Both the position numbers and the translations under genes were made by a program. DNA of 64,000 bases from Tigriopus japonicus (lineage: Eukaryota > Arthropoda > Copepoda > Harpacticoida > Harpacticidae): the NCBI GenBank assembly GCA_010645155.1, contig CM021314.1, forward strand, positions 1,340,406 to 1,404,405, given 5' to 3'. The stretch's first letter is position 1; every line of letters starts with the position of its first letter. This document shows positions 1-11,156 of the stretch, one piece after another. Under the pieces are notes generated by a model. The model was given only the letters and a program-made list of their open reading frames with translations, made no database searches and was not told where the DNA came from.

Positions 1-96
1 AAAGTTTCCTTGAGAAAGGTCGGGGAGGAGAATACCTGGGATCTCTCTCACTATAGGAAACTACGCTAACCACGACACCACGTCTCCTCCCTAAAT
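1..96 (-). repeat. tRNA-derived SINE, head part, cut by window start
   Basis: Read on the minus strand this matches the tRNA-like head of the SINE at 6841-7085: a GGAGGAGACGTGGTGTCGTG start, an A-box-like GGTTAGCG stretch, then a conserved arm. Its B box has lost a few bases (CCAGGTATTC instead of CCAGGTTCGATTC), so promoter function is doubtful. The body of the element would lie to the left of the window. Confidence 0.75.
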
Positions 97-1003
97 TTGA
101 CTCAATCAATGAGATGTCGGATTCATGGGCTCCTTGAAACTGATATTCACTCGATTTTTTGTTTTGAAATGATTTGACTAGGATTGTGAACCGGACACAG
201 CCTTGAAACTGGTGTGAGATATTGGCAAAGATTCTGGAGAGCTTGAACCAGATGATGTTCAGAGAACATGTCGTCCGAAAAAAACTCTTTAGGTTTTGGA
301 ACTAATTTTGAAAAAATTTTTGCATTTTGTAGAAATTTTAAGCAGAAGAAACATTTTTTTCACGTTTTTCAGACCCAAAAAAAAACTTTTTTTTTACTCC
401 GACCTAAAAAAAGGTCCTCAATGTTTTCCCACGTGAAAGACTTTTCTAGTAAAAGTTTTCGTTCTAATAATCGAGGAAAAAGAATCCCGGCTAAAAAGCA
501 ACAGACAAAAAAAGTTTTGCCCTATCAATTAACAAATTGAGAAGAGAAAATTTTTTTTGGTCATTTCTTTGTGAAAAAAAAAATCTGTTCGTTTGTATCT
601 AGAAAACGAACTTTTTTTGCTCGTTTATAACTGGAAAAAACAATTTTTTGCTTTACAAAACTTCTTTTTTTGACATTTTTCCAACTTTTGCCGCCCTCTA
701 TTGATTACTTTGACACCGTATTTCAAAATTAATATCTCGTTTATATGAAAATTCCCTGTGGCATGTTTCTGACCCAGGAAACCAAGAACTTTCCAAATTG
801 CAAGAACTTTGAATCAGATTTACCTAGTTTAACCTTGGTACCAACAAAAACTTCGAGTGTCATGTCTTGAATTGGAACACATCTGGCCTGATTATTTAAG
901 AAATTTGAATATCTCAATTGGTCCAATTCGTCCAAAATACAAGAGCCAATGACTTGTTTCTTAAAACAACGTCATTGTGCAAAGTCTTGGTTAATTGAGC
1001 CAT
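97..1003. other. AT-rich intergenic DNA, no gene seen
   Basis: The stretch holds many poly-A/poly-T runs, especially 290-680. A Lys/Phe-rich open frame at 268-540 is explained by this composition and has no recognisable domain. The right part is 3' flank of the DEG/ENaC gene that ends at 1078. Confidence 0.6.
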
Positions 1004-1016
1004 TTTATTTTTTATT
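1004..1016 (-). promoter_or_regulatory. Candidate polyadenylation signals of DEG/ENaC gene A
   Basis: Two AATAAA hexamers on the minus strand (1016-1011 and 1009-1004) lie about 60-75 nt downstream of the stop at 1078, a normal distance for a poly(A) signal. Confidence 0.5.
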
Positions 1017-1077
1017 CACCAATTTTGACTTCAGCAACCTTGGACTTCTACATGAAATGCAAAACTGTTCCATGAAG

Positions 1078-4000
1078 CTAAAACTGCCTAAAAATGGATC
1101 TATACAATATTTGAAACAAATACATGAAGAAAATTGCCAATTCCACCAAAGATAAAACTGAAGCTCCAATGCAGAGTCCCAACCAGCCACCGACTTGTGC
1201 TGGAAAGAAATAGAAGAATGAAATATATTCATCAATCACCAAGGTATCTACTACATAACTTGGAAGGAATGGACTCACATAGAAAAACAGCTAAGGTGTC
1301 GCGATAGCGCGACGTTGTAGAGGATTCCATGGTGGAAAATGCTATTTCTAAGCCACTGATATCTCTGAAACGCATCATTAATTGTTTTGTTTTATAAATA
1401 TGAATGGATAACAAAAATTGGCTTGGGCATACTCAGGGCGCATAGTTTCCGTCGTAAAAGGCAGCCTGTTTAAATACTCCGTCATAAGTTTTAAATTGCC
1501 TTCACTGAGTGATAACACCTTGTCATATGAATGAAAGATGCACTCCTTGGGACAAGGTGGTCCACTGCAACTTTGGAATGATTGGCTTAATTGGGCTGAA
1601 GATGGAACCCTTGCTCGATTAGAATTTTGTGCATTTGAAATAAAGTCCATCGGTTCACAAGGTCGCTTGTCCATTTCTAGAATTTAATAAAATGGTAGTT
1701 TGAAAATGCACTTCTGAAAAATCTTCAAAATGAAATGAAATGTAGAAGAATCAAGATAAATACGTTTGATTGAAAACAGTGTTGGCATTGTTGGTAATTT
1801 AAGCGTTTAAGCTCCATTTTGTTGTTTAAATCAGACGTTATTTTGCATTTTCAAATATAAATGTACTCGTACTTAATGGTAGACCATTCAGGAAACTCAT
1901 GGTGCAGTTTTGGAGGAGTGGCTCCACGAGAGTAGATCCACAATTGGCCTCAGTATATGGTATTTTAAATTGTGCCTCAAATGCCTCGTTACTTTTGACA
2001 CACATGTCTTTATGCATTGAGAAAGTTTGTCCATTAAGCCCACTGCGATCAATCTGAAATCATTAGATGGGTTATTTGTGACTACACGATTTCTTACATA
2101 TGATGATAAAAACACCGCATGTTAACACACCTCATTCAAAAAGGTAGAGTATCCCAAAATCAAGTAAGATTAACGGTCGTCTAGTCTACATATACTAGAG
2201 TTCTAAGGAGAGAAATGTCACTCCCAAATCAAGATTTTTGGTTATGATTCCATTCAGCTGACAACTCATTCTCATGGCATGTAGAGTTCTAGGGAGAGAA
2301 ATGACACTCCCAGCCACCCGCTTGCCTTCAGTTTTGATCCCCCTTCACTAGCCTGAAGTTGGACAAGATCACTGTTATGTGTTCTAGAAAGAACCGTGGC
2401 CTAACAGCCCAGGCAGAAATTGGTCGATTTTCGAATCAAATTTGAAAATGACGTGGCTTGAAAAAATAAGTCATTTGGCAACTAATTGAAACCTGAAGTC
2501 CTACAAACACTCAAATCAGATCGGATCTTGAATGAGATTACTTGGAATTGAAATAGGTCTCCAAAAAAGGGAGGAACGCCGAGGTTTAGTTCAGCCACTT
2601 TTAGCAATTGGTGTTATTCTATGTGCATCAAGAGAAGGAACCCTCAGCCAGGTTGACCAAATCTTAAAACATGGAAAGCTTTGTAGAAATTGTGAAACGT
2701 AAATTATGACTTTAGGTAATCTTTGGTGCTTTTTTTGTATTTGTTTATCTCTTTGTAGTATTCCCAACTTGCTCCTTTGAATATGCTCGTGCTCACTTCT
2801 AGTCATATTTATGTTTGTATATAAACCTCGCTCAATTAGAATAAAGGATCTAGTCAGCAACTACTCTTGGACCATACTACATAGCACAGCCGGTAATTGC
2901 CGCCATGGCGGCCGAAGAACCTTGCCCCTCTCCCTCCCCCTTGGTCGGGGGAGGTGCGTGCGGGATGGCTGTGGATGCAGCGGGTGGACGTGGTGCAGCG
3001 GGATGGCCATGGATGCAGCCTATGTCATGGTGGTGCAATGGAAGGCCCATGGTTGAAACTATCCTCCCGTGGGTGCAATGGAAGGCCCGTTCATGCAGCA
3101 GTCGGTCCGCCAAGAGGCCCGGCCAAGGCATGGGACGGCCGACGACCTTCCCCAACTTTGAGGACGATTTCAAGGCCAACATTGTCTGATGGGATGGAGT
3201 TGTTGGTTAACTATTGTCAAATTTAATCCTTCTAGTCAAAAACTGTGATATTTATTTGTAACCCGTCTGTGATATTTATTATTATTAATTTATTGCAATG
3301 CATTAGCATCAGATTCGTCACAAAAATTAAGGTGAAGGTGGTAAGGGTGCAAATGCTTTTTGCACAATTGGCAAAGGCAGGAGTTTAGTGGGTTTAGGTG
3401 ATATTCCTGATTTTCACACATTATGTAGTGATTTGAATCTAAGATGGTACGACACACTTCTCCTCGGTATTTGGGGTTGGACGGCAATTGTAAAATTGTT
3501 TGGCTTCGCCAAAACCAAGATGGTACATCTTGGACTACATTGACGTCTTGAGGAGCAGGGATTTGGTTGAACATTTTGAATTGAACCCCTTTCAAATCTC
3601 CAAATTCCCCCAGTGTTCCCATCCTGTTTGGTATAATGGCCTTCAGCCACGTTTCCAAAGGCCAAGTTGTTGTTAAAAAATGGGTAATTGCGTTGTTACT
3701 ACCGTAAGGTACGCCCATGTACTGTTTCAAGTATTTTGTTAGGGTAGCGTTTATCGCGGCCCAAGCCGACGCTGAGACGGACCCACTTGCCCAGATTGGC
3801 AACCCATATTCAAATTTTGGTAGAATAAAACATTGGAATACCCAAAGGACCATCCACAATGGCATTCGTTGTAATTCCAGCCTAGGAAAGAGGTAGCCAA
3901 TCCTTGCCCGCGCTTTTGTCACTACCATTTTTGTGTGGGCTGAGAACGAGAGTTGACTTGTAAACTTCAGCCCAAGGTATGTGAACTCGTTGACTCTTTG

Positions 4001-7000
4001 CAATTCCCTTCCGTTGTACTTCAGTGAGCACTTCGGAAGTCGGCCTCGGTGGAATACCATGAATTTCGTCTTGTTTATGTTGACCGTGAGCCCCTTGGTG
4101 CAACAATATGCTTCCAGGTCGTTTAGAAGAGTTTGTAGATGGTCAGAGGTGTTTGAAGTTAAACACAGGTCGTCAGCGTACAAAATGTATGGTACTGATA
4201 TTGTACCAAGCATTGCACCTGCCTTACTCGTTAAACATTCGGGTAGATCACTGAGAAACAGATTGAAGAGTAGAGGACTAACTGGGTCTCCTTGAAGAAT
4301 GTCATTGGATGTTGTGAATTCTTCCGATCTTCTATTTCCCATACGAACGGATAGTTTTGTCTTTTGAAGCATCTCCAACAACAACGTACAAAAACCCTCC
4401 GGAACGCCAAGGTTGTGCAACTTGTTAATGAGCTTCCGCCGGTCAATCCTATCGAATGCTTTTGAGAAGTCGATGAAAGCCACATAAGTACGTTGCTTCG
4501 TTGTAACCGTTTTGAGCGATCTCCTTTAGAAGCGCTGCCGCTCCTATGGTGCTTCTATCACGGCGAAACCCAAATTGGAATTTAAGAAGAAAGTCCTGTT
4601 GATAAGTGAAGGATTGCAGTCTCTTGTTTAGTATTGTCGAGAACACCTTCATAAAGGGGTCCTGAATTGAGATCGATCTGTAGTTTGTTGGGTTATTTTG
4701 CTCTCCTCCTTTAAAGATAGAAAGACTACCCCGTTCAGCAATATATTTGGGAACGACAAGGATCGTATGGAGTCGGAGTAAATTTGTGATGAGAAAGGGG
4801 CAAGGTGGTCTTTGAGCATCTTCAAGTGGAAGGGAGAAAAGCCATCCCGCCCTATGGCCTTACTCTTTTGTATGTCCAAGGAGTTAATTACTTCCTCTTT
4901 GGTGATATCTTTCATTAGAGGATGATCAGTACGTGATATGTTCGAAGCAACATTGCAAGTCGGTGTATATCTGAAACTCGACTCTTCGTTCTGTATTTTG
5001 CACAGTATTCCACGTCCACGTCCACAGATCCACGTGTTCTCCATTCCGTAATTTTCTCATTAGTTCCACGACCTCTCTTCTTTGAACCCGCAATTCCTCC
5101 GAAAACCAAGGCTTAGTTCCTTTTTTGGCCTTAAAGTTAGCGAATTTCTTGTTCGTAGTCATTATTTTGGTCAAGCTCTCTGGATCCACGTTTTCAGCTC
5201 TCAGAGCTGCCAAAGATTCCGCCCATTGATCCAACGCAATTTTGTTGATCTCTAATGTCTTGCTGTGCTCCCGAAGCCCTCGCCATCTAGGAATTTTGAT
5301 GACCAGGCTTATAGGTTTGTGATCAGAAATAACCTTGTCCTCGTGAATTAAAGTTTCCGCTATCTCAATCTCCTCAGATACAAATATATGATCCAAGCAA
5401 GAGCTCCTCTTTGAATGCAAGAATGTGCTTTTTGAGATGTCAGACCTCAGTTGAATTTGAAACTCTGAGAGGAAATCCCGTAGCTCCTTCATGTCTGGTG
5501 AATACGATTTGATGTTAAAAATGTTATTTGTCTTTTTAACTAAATTTCCTCCGGAAAGGGGAGATGTAGTATTCCTGCCTGCTACAAAGTTTGTTATGTT
5601 CAAGAGATAAACAGATACAAGATAAAACACCAAAGATTACCTAATTTCATCATTTACATTTCACAATTTCTACATAACTTTCTTTATTTTAAGACTTGAT
5701 CAACCTGACTAATGGTTCATTCCCTTGATGCAAATAAATAACACGCTATTGCTAAAAGTGGCTGAACTCAACCTCAGCATTGCCCTTCTTTTGGAGACCT
5801 TCCATTTCAATTCCAATTAATCTAATTCAAGATCCGATCTGATTTGAGTGTCTGTAGGAGTATCAGGTTTCAATAAGTTGCCAAATGACTTCTTTTTTTC
5901 AAGCCACGTCATCTTCAAATTTAATTCAAAAAATCAACCAATTTCTGCCTGGGTTGTTAGGCCACTCTTCTTTTTAGAACACATTACAGTGATCCTGCCC
6001 AACTTCAAGCTAGTGAAGGGGATCAAAACTGAAAGAAAGCAGTTGGCTGGGAGTGTCATTTTTCTCCCTAGAACTATAGTATATACTCGAGGCCCGTTAA
6101 TCCAACTTGATTTTGGTTGCTCGATCTTTTTTAATTCTGTGTATTAACATGGGGCCTAACATCTCTTACCACAGTTTTCGTTAAGCCCAGCTTCAAAATC
6201 TCATTCAAAGGAAGCTTAATTGGTTCTCGAAAGATCGGTCCAATTGGGTAATTATTCAAGGGTAACGCTAGAACGGGCGCTAACCTCTCCACTGCGTTGG
6301 TACCGTGCATATCAAAATCCAATTCTAAAAGGGGAAAAATTTATTATTTTTTGTGCGTGGTTGCAGATTACGTTAGGGTCTAGGATATCCTCACACGGTG
6401 GTTAACTGTGCTCTATGAAAGTGTTTCCTCAAATGCCAAGACTTCTAATTACGATTTTTGATGTCACAGTGTCATAATGAAGATATCTTGTGAATACAAA
6501 TATAATAAAAGTAGCTCAAATAACTCTATTAATTCACTTAAAACCATGAAAACCAATATATTTTCCCAAAGCATGTTAATAGATTTTGAGAGGATCCTTA
6601 GTTATGAATTGATACGAAATTTGATCAATATCTATTGAGCAGATTAATAACTATCGTTACTTGAAAACTTTAAAATGCATCGAATTATGCCATGAAATGC
6701 TCCGGCTGTGTGTTCCAGCAATTGCCAAGAAATATAATTTACATTATCGATGTCGCCAAAATTAATGATAATTTTTCGTTTCTCTATGATTCTGTCGTGT
6801 TTGTAAGATTGATATACAATTTAACTTAAAACTAACTTTAGGGAGGAGACGTGGTGTCGTGGTTAGCGCAGTTTCCTGTAGTGAGAGAGGTCCCAGGTTC
6901 GATTCTCCTTCCCGACCTCTCTCAAGGAAACTTTTAGACGCTAATCCACACCCACAGACGGAGAACCAATCTGATACCGGACACGAGATTGCCTATCGGA

Positions 7001-10000
7001 AATGATTTGGAAGATGTGATGGCTGGCTTCGCTGGCCGGGCGAGGCTCAAACCTCCGACCCTAGCACCCACAATCAAAAAATAAGGTAAATTTTTGGATT
7101 ATTTTTTCTTTGGTACTTTTATCAAACAGAGTTAGACGTAAGATCATTTTTTTGTAAAATTCCAATGCAAACTGTTGGGTGCAAATATTGCACTTTTTGA
7201 ACCAAAAATTTACGTTGTACTAAAAGTTTATTTTTCATATATGCGCAGATCATCAATAACTTTTAAATTTATGTAATTCTACTTCATCAAAGATGATTTA
7301 CGAAAAACTCATTAAAAAGTGAACACTGAAAGTCAGTTTTAAGTTATATTATATATCAGTCTTACAATCAAGACAGAATCAAAGAGAAACGAAAAATTAT
7401 CAATTAATTTTGCGACATCGATAATGTAAATTATTCTTCTTTGCAATCGCTGCAACATATAGGTAGCCGGAGCATTTCATGGGATAATTCGATGCATTTT
7501 AAAGTTTTCAAGTAACGATAGTTATTTATCTGCGCAATAGATATTGATCAAATTTCGCATCAATTCATAACTAAGGACCCTCTCAATATCTATTATCATG
7601 GTTTGGGAAGAAATATTGGTTTTTATGGTTTTAAGTGAATTAATATAGTTATTTGAGCTGATTTTAATATATTTGTATTCACAAGATATCTTCATTATGA
7701 CACTGTGACATCAAAAATCGTAATTAGAAGTCTTGGCATTTGAGCAAACACTTAAACAGAAATTTTAACCACCGTGCTCAGTAAATGATTTTTTATAAGC
7801 ATTTTCATTTCTAATTATTTTGCTAATCGGTCTTGGGCAGATCGGCAACAGCTTTAGGGTCAAGGCCTACTAAATTTGATTTCCCATAATTGGGGGCCCA
7901 CTCAACAAAAGTTGGTCGACACAAAGGCCCACAAGTTACAAGTTAACGATCACAGTGAAGTGAGCCCATTAACTTAATTTCCACAAATGGCTCTCGGAAC
8001 CAAAGTTTTGGACCCTACTCATAGCTCCGGGCCAACCAAAAATTCCTCCTGGGTCCACATGGGGTCTGCTGCCCACTAGTTGCCGACCATTCTTTTATTG
8101 AATCAACTCTTATGCCACTCTTATTCTCCTTCCGAAGAGTTGAGAGCCCTGGGAAAGCAAAGGACTTTTGATGTATCAGAACAATACAATTGACTTTAAA
8201 CTCATGTCAAGGCATGTAATATCAGATACCTTTAGTAACTTTTTTAGTTTCTGCACTGTTCTGCTTTGTGATGTCTCCCAAATCGTTTGGTTTATCATTC
8301 CTTTTTCTTAATCGAGTGCTTCTTTAATCTTTGGGCTTGGGTTTGAACTTTTTCAGACCAGCCGAACTCATTGGAGGCTAAATTGGGGGAAAACGTTGAA
8401 CAAATAAGGATTCTGACAAATTGGCTTTATCTTTTGAATCCCTCTTTTTCTTGTCTGCCTAAGTCAAGGAACTATTCATAAAGTCTCAAGATATTTGGGA
8501 ACTGTACAGGCAGGTGGCAATATTTAGCCGTTGAATTTAGCGTCTCTAAATTTGCCACTCAGATCACTTTATTTACGCAACTTACGAAAAGACTCATCTC
8601 GTTTGATTTTGGTCCAAATTTTGATGGGGTCAGCACTAACGACAGACTCGACACTGTAATTCCATTTTGAGGTCCAACAAATTCCACCGAGAGGAGAAAA
8701 GATAGGAACTGGATCAAACAGCTGCGAGCACCCATTCGTATAAGAATCTTGATAAGGAATCTCGCAGTAACTCAGGAAATCCTCAAGGCTATTGCAAAAT
8801 TAGGAAGAAAAGTATCATTTGTTAGACAGCAATCGTATAATAGTTATATACAAGCAATGGAATACAATTGCCAATGGCTTTAAAAAAATCTTGCTCAAAA
8901 AATTATTTACCTTATCCCGATGGCTCGAACAAGATCGGGAAATTTCATCTGAGTTTCTTGGAGTTTTTGCTGTAATTCAATATCCAGGTTTGCCAATAAC
9001 TTTCGGTAGTTTTCATTCTGGAGCATGATACTTAAATGTTCTCTCAAGGCTGTATTGATTCCATAAACCATATAATTGGCCAATGGAGAGGATATGTTAA
9101 AGTCTGAAAAGATCCCATTGTAATTTCAAACACTGCGAACTAAAAAAATTCTAAAAATTTCTAAATTTCTCCTGATAGGGTGTTTCCTAATCAAGTCTGC
9201 CATTTGAAACTAGTTCTGGGAAAAGTTCTCCAACTAAAAACTTTGTCAGCACTTACAATGATGTTTAACATATTTTCAAAGGATGATTTTTGTCAAACTG
9301 TTTTTAAGGGTTGTGCACATTAGCAAACACACGCATTAACATTTACATCATATGAATATAATATGAGTTTATAATATGCATGATGTATTTGCTTTACTAT
9401 GGGATCCTTTGCTTTGTACTAGTAATGAAAAATCTGGAATAACATTGACCCTCAAAAAATCCTAAAGTAATATTAATCGGATGCAAAGTATCTCATTCAA
9501 CGCTGTTGAAACCATGGAATTTGCGGAAATGAAATGGGGGTGCATTTCCATTGGACTGGGATCGCAGAGCAACAAACTATTAGCAGTGATCTTTTTGCAA
9601 TAAGTTTCAAACTTATCTACTTTTTTAGCAAAAATATGACATAAAGATTGTAACATTTCTGGTGGTTCTCAGCTGACTAATGAGGAGTGTTGACAAGCTT
9701 TTACATGCAAGTGCCATTTCATACATCAATACATCTTTAAGGTTACGTGATGCTAAAATAAGATTCTTTAACTTCCATTTAAATTAGAGCTCGACCGTCT
9801 ACTCTCTGCAAGGTATTTGGAATAACTAGAGGTTTGTTTCTCTACAATCCCAATCAAATGGAAATGCTCTCTTATTTCATTTGCGTATATTAAATGGTTT
9901 AAATAGTGTGATTGAAAAGCAGGACAAACTTTGTTTGTGATCCCTTTGGTCACTTACCAGACATTTTTTTGATGCTGAAGTAATTGGGATGACAAATTGT

Positions 10001-10255
10001 TACGTTGGGAACATTCAAAGAGTCTTCTGTTTTCCATTCCACGGTGCTCTTTATTGCTGAATCGCCAAAGAACTGAAGAGTTTCATAAACTAAAACTATT
10101 GGTAAACACAATAAAGCGAAAGCCGCCAAATAGAACGTCACATTTCTGACTTTTCTATTTCTTATTAGTTTGTACACATTCAATCCATGGAGAGTCCCAT
10201 TTTCGATAAAAATTGTCGCTGTCCAATCCAACTGACTAGCAATAGAGTTTTTCAT
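1078..10255 (-). CDS. DEG/ENaC (pickpocket-like) sodium channel, gene A
   Basis: Eight exons on the minus strand, each bounded by GT/AG: 10255-9958, 9103-8911, 8788-8586, 6324-6170, 2053-1873, 1676-1433, 1364-1279, 1199-1078. They join in frame to about 493 aa. Exon 1 carries the N-terminal HG motif (GTLHGLN), TM1 and the post-TM1 motif NVTICHPNYF. Exon 3 has GGICWTSKWN, and exon 6 a Cys-rich loop. The last exon has the pore/TM2 signature GGWLGL...GASVLSLVE, where GAS is the selectivity filter. The family forms trimeric, amiloride-sensitive Na+ channels of the plasma membrane. The start ATG is chosen by alignment with gene B; an extra 5' exon is possible. Introns 3 and 4 (2.3 and 4.1 kb) are swollen by repeats, but no exon is broken. 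The exact ligand is unknown. Confidence 0.88.
2154..2765 (+). repeat. Left inverted-repeat arm of the composite
   Basis: This is the reverse complement of about 5600-6116. Shared landmarks include CTCAAATCAGATCGGATCTT, GCCCAGGCAGAAATTGGT-like and TTCAGCCACTTTTAGCAAT. It is longer than the right arm, mainly because of an internal duplication near 2205-2310. Confidence 0.75.
2880..3195. other. GC-rich island between LINE 3' end and inverted-repeat arm
   Basis: About 300 bp are strikingly GC-rich inside AT-rich surroundings, with short internal repeats (GCAATGGAAGGCCC twice, GTGGATGCAGC/CATGGATGCAGC). Overlapping open frames exist on both strands, as expected from composition, and none has a recognisable domain. 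It lies just downstream of the LINE ORF in the LINE's orientation, so it may be a 3'-transduced or captured sequence. Confidence 0.55.
3290..5633 (-). pseudogene. Degenerate non-LTR retrotransposon ORF2 (endonuclease end plus reverse transcriptase)
   Basis: Minus-strand frames 5633-4926, 5044-4649, 4652-4449 and 4483-3290 follow one another as one LINE ORF2 broken by at least three frameshifts. The first has the end of an APE-type endonuclease (LDHIFVSEE...SDHKPISLV). The later ones have RT motifs: GFRRDRSTI, AFIDFSKAFDRID, QGDPVSPLLFNLF, PYILYADDL, KTKFMV and FTYLGLKF. The 5' part of the endonuclease is missing, so the copy is truncated close to the right inverted-repeat arm. RT would act by target-primed reverse transcription; this copy is dead. 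The LINE clade is not assigned. Confidence 0.88.
5600..6116 (-). repeat. Right inverted-repeat arm of the composite
   Basis: This is the inverted partner of 2154-2765. It directly abuts the 5'-truncated LINE ORF and ends at TTTTGG, the complement of the left arm's outer CCAAAA. Confidence 0.75.
6394..7776. mobile_element. Long near-palindromic (foldback) element, ~447-bp arms
   Basis: Arms 6394-6840 and 7329-7776 are inverted copies of each other with few differences; both contain TGATGTCACAGTGTCATAAT or its complement. The outer ends are CACGGTGGTTA and its complement, and CTCA lies immediately outside both ends (6390-6393 and 7777-7780), which may be a 4-bp target duplication. The loop holds a SINE (6841-7085) and about 240 bp of unpaired AT-rich DNA. 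No transposase is visible, so it would be non-autonomous. A CAC terminus with a 4-bp duplication would fit CMC/Chapaev-like elements, but this is a weak inference. It lies in intron 3 of DEG/ENaC gene A. Confidence 0.75.
6841..7085 (+). repeat. tRNA-derived SINE, full head and body
   Basis: The tRNA-like head has a Pol III A box (GGTTAGCGCAG, about 6860-6871) and B box (GGTTCGATTCT, 6896-6906), followed by a non-tRNA body with GGCTGGCTTCGCTGGCCGGG and an A-rich end near 7080. The same body (GCTGGCTTCGCTAACCGAG) follows the tRNA-like head at 23104-23300, which defines a family. It sits in the loop of the palindrome. Confidence 0.85.
7777..8585. other. Remainder of intron 3 of DEG/ENaC gene A
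   Basis: Moderately AT-rich sequence between the palindrome and exon 3. I see no further coding or repeat signal. Confidence 0.5.
9104..9957. other. Intron 1 of DEG/ENaC gene A
   Basis: This AT-rich intron is about 854 bp, against 70 bp at the same position in gene B. A small minus-strand open frame (9656-9462) has no counterpart in gene B and no splice support. Confidence 0.5.
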
Positions 10256-11156
10256 GCCAAATTGGTTCTTAAGAAAACCCTCTTCAATAAAATCGTAAAA
10301 GCGTTTTGTCAACAGAAAGGGAATACGTAGTTTGGTCCTGGTGTCACGTTGATATGTTGATCACCTTAGACGCTGACTTTCGAAATGAATGTTCCTTATG
10401 CAATTTGGAAGTCTCGCTTTGTCCCATTTCTAATTCTTGGAGCGCCAAAGCAAACGAAACAAATAACCGCATAAATGACGTGAGAAATCGAATGAATAAT
10501 TTATGTTTAACTCACTGCGCCCAAAGCAAATTTGTGTTTTTAGCTACTTGTTTCAATTGAAGGATTCTTAAATATTCGTTGAGTTGTTTTGACAAAAGCA
10601 ACGGCTTGAAAAAATGACTTGTTTATCCCGTGAAGTGTCTTTTTAATCACTCGAGGGTGGAGTGATTACTTTTCCGCCATTGAATAGATTTTACTGATTT
10701 GATTATTGTTGATTAAAGCCAAACAAACAAATTATAATCCTACTCTTCCCAGAAACTGAAACCAAAATGCATTTTTTCCAGGCAATATTCTTGCAAAATA
10801 CAGCCTCAAAAAGCCTCAACCTGTTTGTTAGGTGACGATGAGTCTGCCAGGCGAAAAAGCTTAGGCTGCCCATATTCTCACACCACTTGCCCTTGCCAAA
10901 CAATGTATTTCCCATTTTTTGTCTGTTATCAGTAAGATCTGTGAAGAGCTCCAAGACCTTTCATTTAATTTCCCATTGATACAGCACCTCCAAATTGTTT
11001 CCAATTTGGAAATTTCACAACGTGTAACTGTATAAATGTTTACACAGTCAGAATTGACTTCAAAAACCTTAATTTTGGCCAAGAGACTAAAGATGCTAGT
11101 ATTCATTTCATGGGCGCCTGCCATATTTTGCTTGCAGAAGTAGTCGGGAACTAGCT
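10256..11156. other. Intergenic region upstream of DEG/ENaC gene A
   Basis: This should contain the promoter and any 5' exon of gene A. The reading frame stays open upstream of the chosen ATG to a stop near 10360, without another ATG, so an additional 5' exon cannot be excluded. I recognise nothing else. Confidence 0.4.

Larger units (their letters stand above)
2154..6116. mobile_element. ~4 kb composite with long inverted terminal arms enclosing a LINE
   Basis: The left arm (2154-2765) and right arm (about 5600-6116) are reverse complements of each other, aligning along nearly their whole length by eye with scattered changes. Both begin with CCAAAATCAAGT at the outer ends. Between the arms sit a GC-rich island and a degenerate minus-strand reverse-transcriptase gene. 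The left arm contains an internal partial duplication (GAGTTCTA..GAGAGAAATG at about 2208 and 2285). I found no clear target-site duplication. It could be a foldback/MITE-type element hit by a LINE, or two opposed copies of one repeat. It lies in intron 4 of DEG/ENaC gene A. Confidence 0.65.

Noticed and set aside
268..540. Lys/Phe-rich 90-codon ORF
   Set aside because: Explained by poly-A/poly-T runs; no domain, no splice or promoter support.
2811..3226. Overlapping ORFs on both strands in the GC-rich island
   Set aside because: GC-rich sequence lacks stop codons by chance on both strands; repetitive low-complexity peptides with no family.
2154..6116. Twin-priming inversion of a LINE
   Set aside because: Twin priming inverts part of the LINE itself; here the inverted arms lie outside the ORF at both ends and no target duplication is seen, so the data do not specifically support it.
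6841..6915. tRNA gene
   Set aside because: A and B boxes are present, but the sequence continues into a SINE body, the acceptor stem does not close convincingly, and a diverged second copy with the same body exists.
9462..9656. Extra exon of DEG/ENaC gene A
   Set aside because: Gene B has no counterpart and exons 1 and 2 already join in frame.
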